From Pseudomonas sp. JUb42 (lineage in GTDB: Bacteria > Pseudomonadota > Gammaproteobacteria > Pseudomonadales > Pseudomonadaceae), in the NCBI RefSeq assembly GCF_024807945.1, contig NZ_JANUFD010000001.1, positions 720,559-784,558 of the forward strand: a stretch of DNA of 64,000 nucleotides. The letters are read 5' to 3'. This document shows positions 9,568 through 20,929 of the stretch, one piece after another (positions within the stretch are counted from its first letter, which is position 1; every line of letters begins with the position of its first letter). Below the pieces are notes generated by a model that ran no database searches, was not told the DNA's origin, and saw only the letters and a program-made list of their open reading frames with translations. The translations under genes and the position numbers were made by a program.

Positions 9568-10146
9568 TCAGGGAATTGCGTAGCCTTCATTTATTAGCAT
9601 ATCGATCAGGCGGATCAGTGGCAGGCCGATCAGGCTGGTGGCGTCGCAGCCCTCGGTGCTGCGGAACAGGCTCACACCCAGACCTTCGGCCTTGAAGCTG
9701 CCTGCGCAGTCGTAAGGCTGTTCGGCGTGCAGGTAGCGCTCGATACCGGCCATGCTCAGTTCGCGCATGTGCACGGTAAAGGGCACGCAATCGGTCTGGC
9801 TCTGGCCGGTGCTGCTATTGAGCAGGGTCAGGCCGGTCAGGAAGGACACGCTGGCGCCGCTGGCCGCCGCCAGTTGTTCGCGGGCGCGCTCGAAGGTGTG
9901 GGGTTTGCCGAGGATCTGCTCGCCGAGCACGGCGACCTGGTCGGAGCCGATGATCAGGTGGTCGGGGAACGCTGCGGCCAGGGCCTGGGCTTTCTCCCGG
10001 GACAGGCGCTGGACGAGTTCGAGTGCGCTCTCGCCGGGGAGTCTGCTTTCATCTAGATCAGGCGACTGGCAGACGAATGGCAGGCCCAGGCGTTCGAGCA
10101 ATTCACGGCGGTAGGGCGAGCTGGAAGCAAGGAGCAAAGGCAGCAT
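9568..10146 (-). CDS. yceF: Maf-family nucleotide pyrophosphatase (7-methyl-GTP pyrophosphatase, YceF type)
   Basis: 192-residue housecleaning enzyme that hydrolyses modified nucleotides; the YceF branch prefers 7-methyl-GTP. The Maf signature LLASSSPYRRELLERLG is at the N-terminus, DLDE and GSDQVAVLG (about residues 70-78) are metal/substrate motifs, and CAGSFKAEGLG matches the specificity region. Start at 10146: a GGAG lies 6 nt upstream, and the alternative in-frame ATG at 10158 overlaps that site. Divergent from yceD, as in E. coli. Confidence 0.92.
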   Translation of the reverse strand: MLPLLLASSSPYRRELLERLGLPFVCQSPDLDESRLPGESALELVQRLSREKAQALAAAFPDHLIIGSDQVAVLGEQILGKPHTFERAREQLAAASGASVSFLTGLTLLNSSTGQSQTDCVPFTVHMRELSMAGIERYLHAEQPYDCAGSFKAEGLGVSLFRSTEGCDATSLIGLPLIRLIDMLINEGYAIP

Positions 10147-10214
10147 GCGGATCTCCATTGAAGTGATGGCCGATTCTAATCGCAGACGCTGTGCGTTGCT
10201 GGCCGGAATTTCCT

Positions 10215-10243
10215 TTGACAGAGCAGGGGGGCATCCCTAGAAT
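10215..10243 (+). promoter_or_regulatory. consensus sigma70 promoter of the yceD-rpmF-plsX-fab operon
   Basis: TTGACA, exactly 17 nt, TAGAAT. The expected start point is about 10250, only 2-4 nt before the yceD ATG, so the operon mRNA is predicted to be almost leaderless. Confidence 0.75.
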
Positions 10244-10252
10244 GCTGCGCCT

Positions 10253-10780
10253 ATGTTGAATGACCCGATTCCACCTCACGTTGACCCGCGCAAATTAGCT
10301 GACCGTGGCACCAGCCTTCAAGGCGAAGTGTTACTGGCTGATTTGGAGAGACTCTGCGACCCGCTTTCCGATAATCTCGGTACGGTGCAGGCTAAATTCG
10401 TTTTTGAGCGTGACGAACGACGCGCTGTGGTTATCCACAGTGAAATCGACGCCTCGGTCAAGATGGTTTGCCAGCGTTGTCTTGAGCTGGTCACCCTGCC
10501 GATCCACAGCGAGTGCAGTTACGCTGTGGTGAAGGAGGGTGCGAATACCCAGTCGTTACCGAAAGGTTATGACGTGCTGGAACTGGGCGAAGATCCTTTG
10601 GATCTGCTGGCATTGATCGAGGAGGAGCTTTTGCTCGCCTTGCCCATTGTGCCTGCTCATCATCCGGAAGAATGCCAGCAGCCGGCGGGTCTCGATGAGC
10701 CCGAACCGAGCGTGGACGAGGTAACGCGGTCCAACCCGTTCAGTGTATTGGCGCAGTTAAAGCGTGACCCAAACGTTTAG
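10253..10780 (+). CDS. yceD: DUF177 protein YceD (23S rRNA accumulation protein)
   Basis: 175 residues, DUF177 family; in E. coli YceD affects 23S rRNA levels and in plants relatives are needed for 23S rRNA processing. The Cys pair VCQRCLELV is in the middle and an acidic LGEDPLDLLALIEEELLLALPIVP segment follows, both family hallmarks. The gene precedes rpmF by 13 nt, the universal yceD-rpmF-plsX order. No Shine-Dalgarno is visible before the ATG, which lies a few nt after the predicted transcription start. Confidence 0.93.
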   Translation: MLNDPIPPHVDPRKLADRGTSLQGEVLLADLERLCDPLSDNLGTVQAKFVFERDERRAVVIHSEIDASVKMVCQRCLELVTLPIHSECSYAVVKEGANTQSLPKGYDVLELGEDPLDLLALIEEELLLALPIVPAHHPEECQQPAGLDEPEPSVDEVTRSNPFSVLAQLKRDPNV

Positions 10781-10793
10781 GAGTTAATCAATT

Positions 10794-10976
10794 ATGGCTG
10801 TTCAGCAGAACAAAAAATCCCGCTCTGCGCGTGACATGCGTCGTTCGCACGACGCTCTCGAGGCAAGCACTCTGTCGGTAGAAAAGACCACTGGTGAAGT
10901 TCACCTGCGTCACCACGTATCGCCAGAAGGCGTATACCGTGGTCGTAAAGTGATCGACAAGGGCGCTGACGAGTAA
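10794..10976 (+). CDS. rpmF: 50S ribosomal protein L32
   Basis: 60-residue basic ribosomal protein with the conserved start [20 protein letters not shown] and the segment [15 protein letters not shown]. This is the zinc-free form, with no CxxC pair. It has a good GGAG site 8-11 nt upstream. Couples ribosome and lipid synthesis genes in one transcript. Confidence 0.98.
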
Positions 10977-10980
10977 TTTC

Positions 10981-11988
10981 TTGTCCGCTCCGATCATCGC
11001 GATCGACGCAATGGGCGGGGACTTCGGTCCCCGCAACATTGTTCAGGCCACTATTGCGTGCCTGTCTGCAAGCCCCTCGCTTCACCTGACCCTCGTCGGT
11101 CAATCCCTGATCCTTGAAGACCTTATTGCCCGCCATCCTGGTGTGGATCGCTCGCGCCTGCGTGTTGTCAATGCCAGCGAAGTCGTGACCATGGACGATC
11201 GCCCGGCCCAGGTTCTGCGCGGCAAGCCAGACTCGTCGATGCGGGTAGCCCTGGGATTGGTCGCCGGTGGCCAGGCCCAGGCCTGTGTCAGTGCCGGCAA
11301 TACCGGTGCGCTGATGGTGTTGTCGCGTTTTCTGCTCAAGACCCTGCCGGGCATCGACCGCCCGGCGATGGTTGCGGCCATTCCCACCCAGCGCGGCTAT
11401 TGTCAGTTGCTGGACTTGGGGGCGAATGTCGATTGCAGCGCGGAAAACCTCTATCAGTTCGCGGTCATGGGCTCGGTTACCGCCGAAGCGCTGGGCGTGC
11501 CCCGGCCGCGGGTGGCGCTGCTCAATGTCGGCACCGAGGACATCAAGGGCAATCAGCAGGTCAAGCAGGCCGCCGGTCTGCTTCAGGCCGCTGCCGGGCT
11601 GAACTACATCGGCTTCATCGAAGGCGACGGCTTGTACCGGGGTGAGGCGGATGTGGTGGTGTGCGATGGCTTTGTCGGCAATATCCTGCTCAAGTCCAGC
11701 GAAGGCCTGGCGACCATGATCGCCGGGCGAATTGACGCCATGTTCCGGCAGAATCTGTTGTCCCGCGCCGTTGGCGTGCTTGCGCTGCCGTTGTTGCGCC
11801 GCCTGCGTGCCGACCTGGCCCCGGCCCGGCATAACGGCGCAAGCCTGTTGGGCTTGCAGGGTATCGTGGTCAAGAGTCATGGCTCGGCGGGCGTGCAGGG
11901 CTTCCAGAGTGCGATCCAGCGTGCGTTGATCGAAATCCAGGAAGATCTGCCGCGACGTCTGCACGGGCGTCTTGATGGGGTGTTGTAG
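10981..11988 (+). CDS. plsX: Phosphate acyltransferase PlsX
   Basis: Converts acyl-ACP to acyl-phosphate, the donor for PlsY in phospholipid synthesis; peripheral membrane enzyme. 335 residues with [12 protein letters not shown] at the N-terminus and the family segments [22 protein letters not shown] and [17 protein letters not shown]. The start is a TTG 5 nt after the rpmF stop; no ATG exists before the conserved region. The family member is complete. Confidence 0.96.
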   Translation: MSAPIIAIDAMGGDFGPRNIVQATIACLSASPSLHLTLVGQSLILEDLIARHPGVDRSRLRVVNASEVVTMDDRPAQVLRGKPDSSMRVALGLVAGGQAQACVSAGNTGALMVLSRFLLKTLPGIDRPAMVAAIPTQRGYCQLLDLGANVDCSAENLYQFAVMGSVTAEALGVPRPRVALLNVGTEDIKGNQQVKQAAGLLQAAAGLNYIGFIEGDGLYRGEADVVVCDGFVGNILLKSSEGLATMIAGRIDAMFRQNLLSRAVGVLALPLLRRLRADLAPARHNGASLLGLQGIVVKSHGSAGVQGFQSAIQRALIEIQEDLPRRLHGRLDGVL

Positions 11989-12129
11989 CCCGTATTTGCG
12001 GGCGTGGGGCTAAAATGTGACGCTGCTGACCGGCCAGTCATCCAACTGGGCAGTCACGCAAACTAGAATTCTTGCGTCCGGCCGAGCCGGGCGTTCATTT
12101 CGACGACCAATCATTCAGGGGCTTGTTAC

Positions 12130-13068
12130 ATGTCTGCATCCCTCGCATTCGTCTTTCCGGGTCAAGGATCGCAGTCCCTCGGCATGCTTGCCGAGCTGGG
12201 CGCCCAATACCCGTCGATCATCGATACCTTCAAAGAGGCGTCCGACGCCCTCGGCTACGACCTCTGGGCGCTGACCCAGCAAGGTCCGGAAGAACAGCTC
12301 AACCAGACCGACAAGACTCAGCCGGCCATTCTCACCGCGTCCATCGCGCTGTGGCGTCTGTGGCTGGCCGAGGGCGGCGCGCGTCCGGCCTACGTTGCCG
12401 GGCACAGCCTGGGCGAATACAGCGCCCTGGTCGCGGCGGGCAGCCTGACACTGGCTGACGCGGTCAAACTGGTCGAACGCCGTGGCCAGTTGATGCAGGA
12501 GGCCGTTCCGGCCGGGCAGGGCGGCATGGCCGCGATTCTCGGTCTGGACGACGCTGTGGTCATTGCAGCCTGCGCCGAAGCGGCCCAGGGCGATGTGGTC
12601 AGCGCGGTCAACTTCAACTCCCCAGGCCAGGTGGTGATCGCCGGGCAAGCCGCCGCTGTCGAGCGCGCCATGGAGCTGTGCAAGGCCAAGGGCGCCAAGC
12701 GTGCTCTGCCGCTGCCCGTCAGTGTGCCGTCCCATTGCGAGCTGATGCGTCCGGCCGCCGAGCGTTTCGCCGAAGCTGTCAACGCGATTGACTGGCAGGC
12801 GCCGCAGATTCCTCTGGTGCAGAACGTCAGCGCCGCGATTGCTGGCGATCTGGACACCCTCAAGAGTGATCTGCTGCAACAGCTGTACAAGCCCGTGCGT
12901 TGGGTCGAGTCCGTGCAGTGCCTGGCGGTCAATGGCGCGACCCAACTGGTCGAATGCGGTCCCGGCAAAGTGCTGGCCGGTCTCAACAAGCGTTGCGCCG
13001 ATGGCGTGGCGACTTTCAACCTCAATACCCCAGACGCCGTTGCCGCCACCCGCGCGGCACTGGCCTGA
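12130..13068 (+). CDS. fabD: Malonyl CoA-acyl carrier protein transacylase
   Basis: Loads malonyl groups onto ACP for type II fatty-acid synthesis. 312 residues, with FPGQGSQSLGML at the N-terminus, nucleophile Ser in GHSLGEYSAL (about residue 92) and the catalytic His in VPSHCELM (about 202). A 141-nt gap to plsX may hold an extra promoter (TAGAAT at about 12064), but no convincing -35 is present. Confidence 0.98.
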   Translation: MSASLAFVFPGQGSQSLGMLAELGAQYPSIIDTFKEASDALGYDLWALTQQGPEEQLNQTDKTQPAILTASIALWRLWLAEGGARPAYVAGHSLGEYSALVAAGSLTLADAVKLVERRGQLMQEAVPAGQGGMAAILGLDDAVVIAACAEAAQGDVVSAVNFNSPGQVVIAGQAAAVERAMELCKAKGAKRALPLPVSVPSHCELMRPAAERFAEAVNAIDWQAPQIPLVQNVSAAIAGDLDTLKSDLLQQLYKPVRWVESVQCLAVNGATQLVECGPGKVLAGLNKRCADGVATFNLNTPDAVAATRAALA

Positions 13069-13083
13069 TTAGGAGAAGCCTGC

Positions 13084-13827
13084 ATGAGCCTGCAAGGTAA
13101 AGTTGCATTGGTTACCGGCGCCAGCCGTGGTATCGGTCAAGCCATCGCCCTGGAACTGGGTCGCAATGGTGCCGTGGTCGTTGGTACAGCCACCTCTGAA
13201 GCCGGTGCTGAGCGCATCAGCGCCACCTTCAAGGAAAACGGCATCGAAGGCTTCGGCCTGATGCTGGACGTGTGTGACGCGGCCTCTGTGGACGCCACTC
13301 TGTCGACTATTCAGGAGCGCGTCGGCGTACCGCTGATTCTGGTCAATAATGCCGGTATCACCCGCGATAACCTGATGATGCGCATGAAGGACGACGAATG
13401 GCATGACGTCGTCAACACCAACCTGAACAGTCTGTTCCGCCTGTCCAAGGGCGTTTTGCGTGGCATGACCAAGGCGCGCTGGGGGCGGATCATCAGTATC
13501 GGCTCCGTGGTAGGTGCCATGGGCAATGCAGGCCAAGTAAACTACGCAGCCGCCAAGGCCGGTCTGGAAGGTTTCAGTCGTGCACTGGCTCGTGAAGTGG
13601 GTTCGCGTGCCGTTACCGTGAACTCTGTAACACCAGGTTTCATCGATACCGACATGACTCGTGAGCTGCCAGAGGCCCAGCGCGAAGCCCTGTTGACCCA
13701 GATTCCACTGGGTCGCCTGGGTCAGGCGCAGGAGATCGCCAACGTCGTCGCTTTTCTCGCTTCCGAGGGTGCAGGCTACGTGACCGGGGCTACAATCCCA
13801 GTCAATGGCGGGATGTACATGAGCTGA
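13084..13827 (+). CDS. fabG: 3-oxoacyl-ACP reductase
   Basis: NADPH-dependent reduction of beta-ketoacyl-ACP. 247-residue SDR with GASRGIG (residues 11-17), NNAGIT, catalytic Ser in SIGSVVGAMGN and the YxxxK pair in NYAAAKAG (about 152-156). AGGAG precedes the ATG. It follows fabD by 15 nt. Confidence 0.98.
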   Translation: MSLQGKVALVTGASRGIGQAIALELGRNGAVVVGTATSEAGAERISATFKENGIEGFGLMLDVCDAASVDATLSTIQERVGVPLILVNNAGITRDNLMMRMKDDEWHDVVNTNLNSLFRLSKGVLRGMTKARWGRIISIGSVVGAMGNAGQVNYAAAKAGLEGFSRALAREVGSRAVTVNSVTPGFIDTDMTRELPEAQREALLTQIPLGRLGQAQEIANVVAFLASEGAGYVTGATIPVNGGMYMS

Positions 13828-13940
13828 ATGTGACTGCTCGGGGCAAAAAAATGTCATACGAGCTGTCGGAAAATCCGTTATAAAGCTGCAATCTTTTAAT
13901 AGGCGGCAGGCCGGTGGAGTCGAAGGCCGAAGCGTTTTGC

Positions 13941-13968
13941 TTGAAAAGCGTAAAACGTCTTCTATACA
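13941..13968 (+). promoter_or_regulatory. sigma70 promoter for acpP
   Basis: TTGAAA, 16 nt, TATACA in the 193-nt fabG-acpP gap; predicted start near 13975, giving a leader of about 45 nt. A separate strong promoter suits the very high ACP demand. Confidence 0.65.
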
Positions 13969-14020
13969 CTTACCCACCGGCCAGCCGCCTGAATTTGTCC
14001 ACTAGGAGTTTAAATACGGT

Positions 14021-14257
14021 ATGAGCACCATCGAAGAGCGCGTCAAGAAAATCGTTGCCGAGCAACTTGGCGTCAAGGCTGAAGAAGTCACCAACACTGC
14101 TTCTTTCGTTGAAGACCTGGGTGCTGACTCCCTCGATACCGTTGAGCTGGTAATGGCTCTGGAAGAGGAATTCGAGACTGAAATCCCTGACGAGGAAGCC
14201 GAGAAGATCACCACCGTTCAAGCCGCTATCGATTACGTTACTGCCCACCAGGCGTAA
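14021..14257 (+). CDS. acpP: Acyl carrier protein
   Basis: 78-residue acidic carrier; phosphopantetheine attaches to Ser37 in [10 protein letters not shown]. The Shine-Dalgarno lies within CCACTAGGAGTTTAAA (13999-14014). That site is complementary, over TAGGAGT plus flanking bases, to a segment of the rgsA sRNA at 20468-20480, fitting the reported RgsA repression of acpP in P. aeruginosa. Own promoter upstream and terminator downstream. Confidence 0.99.
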   Translation: MSTIEERVKKIVAEQLGVKAEEVTNTASFVEDLGADSLDTVELVMALEEEFETEIPDEEAEKITTVQAAIDYVTAHQA

Positions 14258-14286
14258 TAGTTTGTAATCGTTGCTTGCTGTCGTGG

Positions 14287-14322
14287 AAAAACCGCACTGC
14301 CTTCACCGGCGTGCGGTTTTTT
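14287..14322 (+). terminator. rho-independent terminator after acpP
   Basis: AAAACCGCAC, a 13-nt loop region, GTGCGGTTTTTT: 8-bp stem and T-run, 30 nt after acpP. It would limit readthrough from the acpP promoter into fabF. Confidence 0.9.
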
Positions 14323-14370
14323 CTTTAAAAACGATGCTTCGTGTCGTCAATAAGAGAAAAGGAGAGTCCT

Positions 14371-15615
14371 GTGTCGCGTAGACGTGTCGTGGTCACCGGT
14401 ATGGGTATGCTGACGCCGTTGGGTACGGATGTGCCAAGCACATGGCAAGGCATTCTGGCTGGCCGCAGTGGCATTGGCCTGATCGAGCACACAGACCTTT
14501 CGGCTTACAGCACCCGTTTTGGCGGTTCGATCAAAGGTTTCAACGTTGAAGAGTATCTGGCGCCCAAAGAGGCCCGCCGGCTCGACCTCTTCATCCAGTA
14601 CGGCCTGGCCGCAAGCTTTCAGGCGGTGCGCAACGCCGGTCTGGAAGTCACCGATGAGAACCGTGACCGCATTGGCGTTGCCATGGGTTCGGGGATCGGT
14701 GGCCTGACCAACATCGAAAACAGCAGCCGTACGCTGCACGAGCAAGGGCCAGGACGCATTTCGCCGTTCTTCGTGCCGGGCTCGATCATCAACATGATTT
14801 CCGGTTTCCTGTCGATCCACCTGGGTGTACAGGGACCAAACTACGCCATCGCAACGGCCTGCACGACAGGCACGCATTGCATTGGCATGGCTGCACGCAA
14901 TATCGCCTACGGCGAAGCCGACGTGATGATTGCCGGTGGTGCCGAAATGGCCGCCTGTGGTCTGGGCATGGGTGGCTTCGGGGCTTCCCGTGCGCTGTCG
15001 ACCCGCAACGACGATCCGGCCCGCGCCAGCCGTCCGTGGGACAAGGGCCGTGATGGCTTCGTCCTGTCCGACGGTGCCGGTGCCCTGGTTCTCGAAGAAC
15101 TGGAGCACGCCAAGGCCCGCGGCGCGACCATCTATGCCGAGTTGATCGGTTTCGGCATGAGCGGCGACGCGTACCACATGACCTCGCCGCCGGAAGATGG
15201 CGCCGGTGCTGCACGCTGCATCACCAACGCCATGCGCGATGCCAAGCTCAACCTTGATCAGGTGCAGTACATCAACGCCCACGGTACTTCGACCCCGGCC
15301 GGTGATCTGGCTGAAGCGTCGGCGATCAAGTCGGTGTTCGGCGATCACGCTTACAAGCTGGCGGTGAGTTCGACCAAGTCCATGACCGGTCACCTGCTCG
15401 GCGCTGCCGGTGCGGTAGAGGCCATCATCAGCATCCTGGCGATCAACGATCAGGTGGCGCCGCCGACCATCAACCTGGATGAGCCGGATGAAGGCTGCGA
15501 CCTGGACTTCGTGCCGCACGAAGCGCGCAGGATGCCGATCGATGTGGTCATCTCCAACTCCTTCGGTTTTGGCGGGACCAACGGTTCCCTGGTGTTCCGC
15601 CGGTTCGCCGAGTGA
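14371..15615 (+). CDS. fabF: 3-oxoacyl-ACP synthase II
   Basis: Elongating condensing enzyme of fatty-acid synthesis. 414 residues with the Cys-His-His triad: Cys164 in [10 protein letters not shown], His in [11 protein letters not shown] and His in [10 protein letters not shown] place the start at GTG 14371 ([12 protein letters not shown]), with AAGGAGAG 8-13 nt upstream; the longer in-frame start at 14341 would add ten residues not found in the family. Confidence 0.97.
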   Translation: MSRRRVVVTGMGMLTPLGTDVPSTWQGILAGRSGIGLIEHTDLSAYSTRFGGSIKGFNVEEYLAPKEARRLDLFIQYGLAASFQAVRNAGLEVTDENRDRIGVAMGSGIGGLTNIENSSRTLHEQGPGRISPFFVPGSIINMISGFLSIHLGVQGPNYAIATACTTGTHCIGMAARNIAYGEADVMIAGGAEMAACGLGMGGFGASRALSTRNDDPARASRPWDKGRDGFVLSDGAGALVLEELEHAKARGATIYAELIGFGMSGDAYHMTSPPEDGAGAARCITNAMRDAKLNLDQVQYINAHGTSTPAGDLAEASAIKSVFGDHAYKLAVSSTKSMTGHLLGAAGAVEAIISILAINDQVAPPTINLDEPDEGCDLDFVPHEARRMPIDVVISNSFGFGGTNGSLVFRRFAE

Positions 15616-16430
15616 TGTCGAGCTGGATCGACGGTCGTCCTGCCGACGCCTTGTCGGTCAAGGATCGCGGCCTGGCCTATGGCGATGGTCTGTTCGAGAC
15701 CATCGCCGTCAGATCGGGGTGGCCATCGCTGTTCGAGCGCCATCTGCAGCGTCTCGAACTGGGCTGCCAGCGTCTGGGCATGGCCTTTGATCGCGAGCAG
15801 GTCGTTGACGAGTCTTCGCGCTTTGCCGGGCAATTGGGCGAAGGCGTGATGAAGCTGATCCTCACCCGTGGCGATGGCCAGCGCGGTTATGCGCCACCAG
15901 CCGACGCACAGCCGTGCCGAATCCTGCAGGGCAGCCCGACGCCAACCTACCCGCCTGCTCACGCTGAAGATGGCGTCCGCCTGTTTGCCTGTCGCACCCG
16001 TCTGGCCCAGCAGCCGCTGCTGGCCGGGCTCAAGCACCTGAATCGCCTGGAACAGGTGCTGGCCCGTGGCGAATGGCAGGACGGCGAGCATGCCGAAGGC
16101 CTGATGTGCGACACCGACGACCGGGTGATCGAAGCGGTCTACAGCAACCTGTTCCTGGTGCGTGAAGGTCGCCTGCTCACCGCTGATCTGAGCCGCTGCG
16201 GCGTGGCAGGGGTGATGCGCGCCGAACTGCTTGATCAGGCCGACAAACTCGGGGTCGTTACGGACATCCGCGACCTGGCGTTGTCTGAGCTGGCATCGGC
16301 CGACGAAGTGTTTGTGTGCAACAGCGTCTATGGCATCTGGCCGGTGATTGGTCATGAGCGGCTGAGCTGGCCGGTCGGTCCGCTCACTCGTAAACTACAG
16401 GGCATTGCTCGTGCACTTCTGGATATCTGA
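15615..16430 (+). CDS. pabC: Aminodeoxychorismate lyase
   Basis: PLP fold-type IV enzyme releasing pyruvate from aminodeoxychorismate to give p-aminobenzoate for folate. 271 residues: DRGLAYGDGLFETIAV at the N-terminus, PLP Lys in GLKHLNRLEQVLARGE (about residue 140) and VYSNLFLV for cofactor contacts. The ATG shares one base with the fabF stop (TGATG), so translation is coupled. fabF-pabC-mltG-tmk-holB is the standard order. Confidence 0.94.
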   Translation: MSSWIDGRPADALSVKDRGLAYGDGLFETIAVRSGWPSLFERHLQRLELGCQRLGMAFDREQVVDESSRFAGQLGEGVMKLILTRGDGQRGYAPPADAQPCRILQGSPTPTYPPAHAEDGVRLFACRTRLAQQPLLAGLKHLNRLEQVLARGEWQDGEHAEGLMCDTDDRVIEAVYSNLFLVREGRLLTADLSRCGVAGVMRAELLDQADKLGVVTDIRDLALSELASADEVFVCNSVYGIWPVIGHERLSWPVGPLTRKLQGIARALLDI

Positions 16431-16433
16431 TTT

Positions 16434-19219
<2,786 letters not shown>

Positions 19220-19254
19220 ACTCACCGTCATTCGGAACACCTAAAGGAGATGTA

Positions 19255-19611
19255 ATGAGCCTGCCGCTGAATTCCGGTCCACGTAACGGTATTTTGTCCC
19301 TGACCATCAAGGACAAATCCGTGCTCTACGCGGCGTATATGCCCTTTATCAAGAACGGCGGGCTGTTTATCCCCACCAGCAAAAGCTACAAGCTCGGCGA
19401 CGAAGTCTTCATGCTGCTCAACCTGATGGACGAGCCGGAAAAGATTCCGGTAGCCGGCAAGGTCACCTGGATTACTCCGCGCGGTGCCCAGGGTAACCGC
19501 GCCGCCGGTGTCGGCGTGCAGTTCAACGACGGCGACAATACCGCCCGGACCATGATCGAAACCTACCTGGCCGGCGCCCTCAAGTCCGACCGTCCCACCC
19601 ATACGATGTAG
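19255..19611 (+). CDS. pilZ: Type IV pilus assembly protein PilZ
   Basis: 118-residue PilZ-domain protein needed for type IV pilus assembly in P. aeruginosa. The N-terminus (NGILSLTIKDKSVLY) lacks the RxxxR motif that other PilZ domains use to bind cyclic-di-GMP, as is known for this founding member, which acts through FimX/PilB. AAAGGAGA lies 5 nt before the ATG. Conserved holB-pilZ-tatD context. Confidence 0.96.
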   Translation: MSLPLNSGPRNGILSLTIKDKSVLYAAYMPFIKNGGLFIPTSKSYKLGDEVFMLLNLMDEPEKIPVAGKVTWITPRGAQGNRAAGVGVQFNDGDNTARTMIETYLAGALKSDRPTHTM

Positions 19612-19625
19612 TTGCCATTGCTCCC

Positions 19626-20417
19626 ATGCTTGTAGATTCCCATTGTCACCTCGACCGCCTTGACCTCGCCCAGCACGCAGGTTCTCTCGACACTGCCCTG
19701 GAGGCCGCCCGGGCCAGGGGTGTCGGACATTTCCTGTGCATAGGTGTCAGTGCCGATAATGCCGCTGCGGTTCGCGCATTGGCCGATCGCTATGACGATG
19801 TGGACTGTTCGGTAGGGATTCATCCGCTGGACGTGCAGCCCCAGGGCGCTCCGGCCCTGGACTGGCTGTTGCGTGAGCTGGATCACCCGCGAGTAGTGGC
19901 CATCGGTGAGACCGGTCTGGATTATCACTACGAGCCGGAAGCGGCCGAAGTCCAGCAGCAATCCTTCCGTCTGCATCTGCAAGCGGCGAATATCACCGGC
20001 AAACCGGTCATCGTGCATACCCGTGGCGCCCGTGCCGACACGCTGGAGCTGTTGCGTGAAGCGGCCTTGCCTCAGGGTGGCGTGCTGCACTGTTTCACCG
20101 AAGACTGGGACATGGCCCGGGCGGCCCTGGACCTGGGCTTTTATATTTCCCTGTCGGGTATCGTCACCTTCCGCAATGCTGATGCGCTGCGCGATGTCGC
20201 CCGCCAGGTGCCTGCCGATCGCCTGCTGGTGGAAACCGATTCCCCTTATCTGGCGCCGATTCCCTATCGCGGCAAGCCGAATCTGCCGCAGTACGTGCGC
20301 GAAGTCGCCGAGTTCCTGGCGATGTTGCGCGGCGAAAGTTACGAGGCCTTTGCCGAGCAGACCACGGAAAACTTCCGTCGTCTGTTCCCCCTGGCCAGGG
20401 TCAGCGCCTCTCGCTAA
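19626..20417 (+). CDS. TatD-family metal-dependent hydrolase (YcfH-like)
   Basis: 263-residue TIM-barrel deoxyribonuclease/hydrolase. Metal ligands are in DSHCHLD (residues 4-10), GETGLDYHY, VIVHTRGA and VLHCFTEDW; ETDSPYLAP marks the C-terminal site. Called tatD or ycfH in pilZ neighbourhoods. Its mRNA has no plus-strand terminator: the hairpin just downstream is oriented for the opposite strand and belongs to rgsA. Confidence 0.93.
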   Translation: MLVDSHCHLDRLDLAQHAGSLDTALEAARARGVGHFLCIGVSADNAAAVRALADRYDDVDCSVGIHPLDVQPQGAPALDWLLRELDHPRVVAIGETGLDYHYEPEAAEVQQQSFRLHLQAANITGKPVIVHTRGARADTLELLREAALPQGGVLHCFTEDWDMARAALDLGFYISLSGIVTFRNADALRDVARQVPADRLLVETDSPYLAPIPYRGKPNLPQYVREVAEFLAMLRGESYEAFAEQTTENFRRLFPLARVSASR

Positions 20418-20426
20418 ATCGCAGGC

Positions 20427-20462
20427 AAAAAAAACCCGGGTTCTGGGGGGTGAATCCGGGTT
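20427..20462 (-). terminator. rho-independent terminator of rgsA
   Basis: Read on the minus strand: AACCCGG, 16-nt loop region, CCGGGTT and a run of eight T. The U-run is on the tatD side, so this terminates a minus-strand transcript, not tatD. Confidence 0.8.
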
Positions 20463-20544
20463 AAGACCATTAGGAGTAAAACAAAGGTACGCTATCCATT
20501 GGCACCTTTACTGGCACGTCATTTGGGGGATATGCCGCGCCAAC
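20427..20544 (-). ncRNA. rgsA: small RNA RgsA (P16)
   Basis: Inferred from position and architecture. In P. aeruginosa the RpoS-dependent sRNA RgsA lies between tatD and the TetR gene, as here. On the minus strand a CCAATACTTA element (20558-20549) resembles the sigmaS -10 (CTATACTTA) and predicts a start near 20544; the transcript ends at a hairpin plus U8 at 20427, giving about 118 nt, close to the known size. It contains TTTTACTCCTAATGG, whose ACTCCTA is complementary to the acpP Shine-Dalgarno (13999-14014). RgsA is reported to repress acpP and fis with Hfq. The exact 5' end is a prediction. Confidence 0.75.
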
Positions 20545-20708
20545 GCTGTAAGTATTGGTCAGTATTGGCGGGCGTCCAGTGCCGGGTTGTACGTTTTTTA
20601 AACAGATTTGGAATAGCCGGACGGCAATTGTGTGCCGGTTGCTGTGGTTGAGTTGACTCGGCACATCGCAAACCCGATGCACCTGCCTGAATTGAAATGA
20701 GATTCTGT

Positions 20709-20762
20709 TGTGGGACCGGCTTTCGCCGGGAAACCGCCTTCCCGGCTAAAGCCGGTCCCACA
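20709..20762. repeat. REP doublet, class with core GGGACCGGCTTTAGCCGGGAA
   Basis: Near-perfect palindrome TGTGGGACCGGCTTTCGCCG ... GGCTAAAGCCGGTCCCACA in the rgsA-tetR gap. The close relative is at 23383. Confidence 0.9.
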
Positions 20763-20929
20763 GATCACACATACCCAACGTTAAACACCATTACAGGAAG
20801 GCTGCCGCGATTCCTGCCAACACCTCGCACAAATCCGCAGAATGACGGGATATGGTCGGATGATCCGTGCAATTTGCCGCAAGTTAGGCATAATACCCGG
20901 CTTCGATTTTGACCCCGACAGACCTCCTT

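Noticed and set aside
20512..20527. TGGCACG-N4-TTGG, sigma54-like, plus strand
   Set aside because: The essential GC at -12 is GG, it lies inside rgsA on the opposite strand, and no gene follows closely.
20470..20682. 70-codon minus-strand ORF between tatD and the TetR gene
   Set aside because: It overlaps the rgsA sRNA and its promoter; no ribosome site. The terminator is better explained by rgsA.
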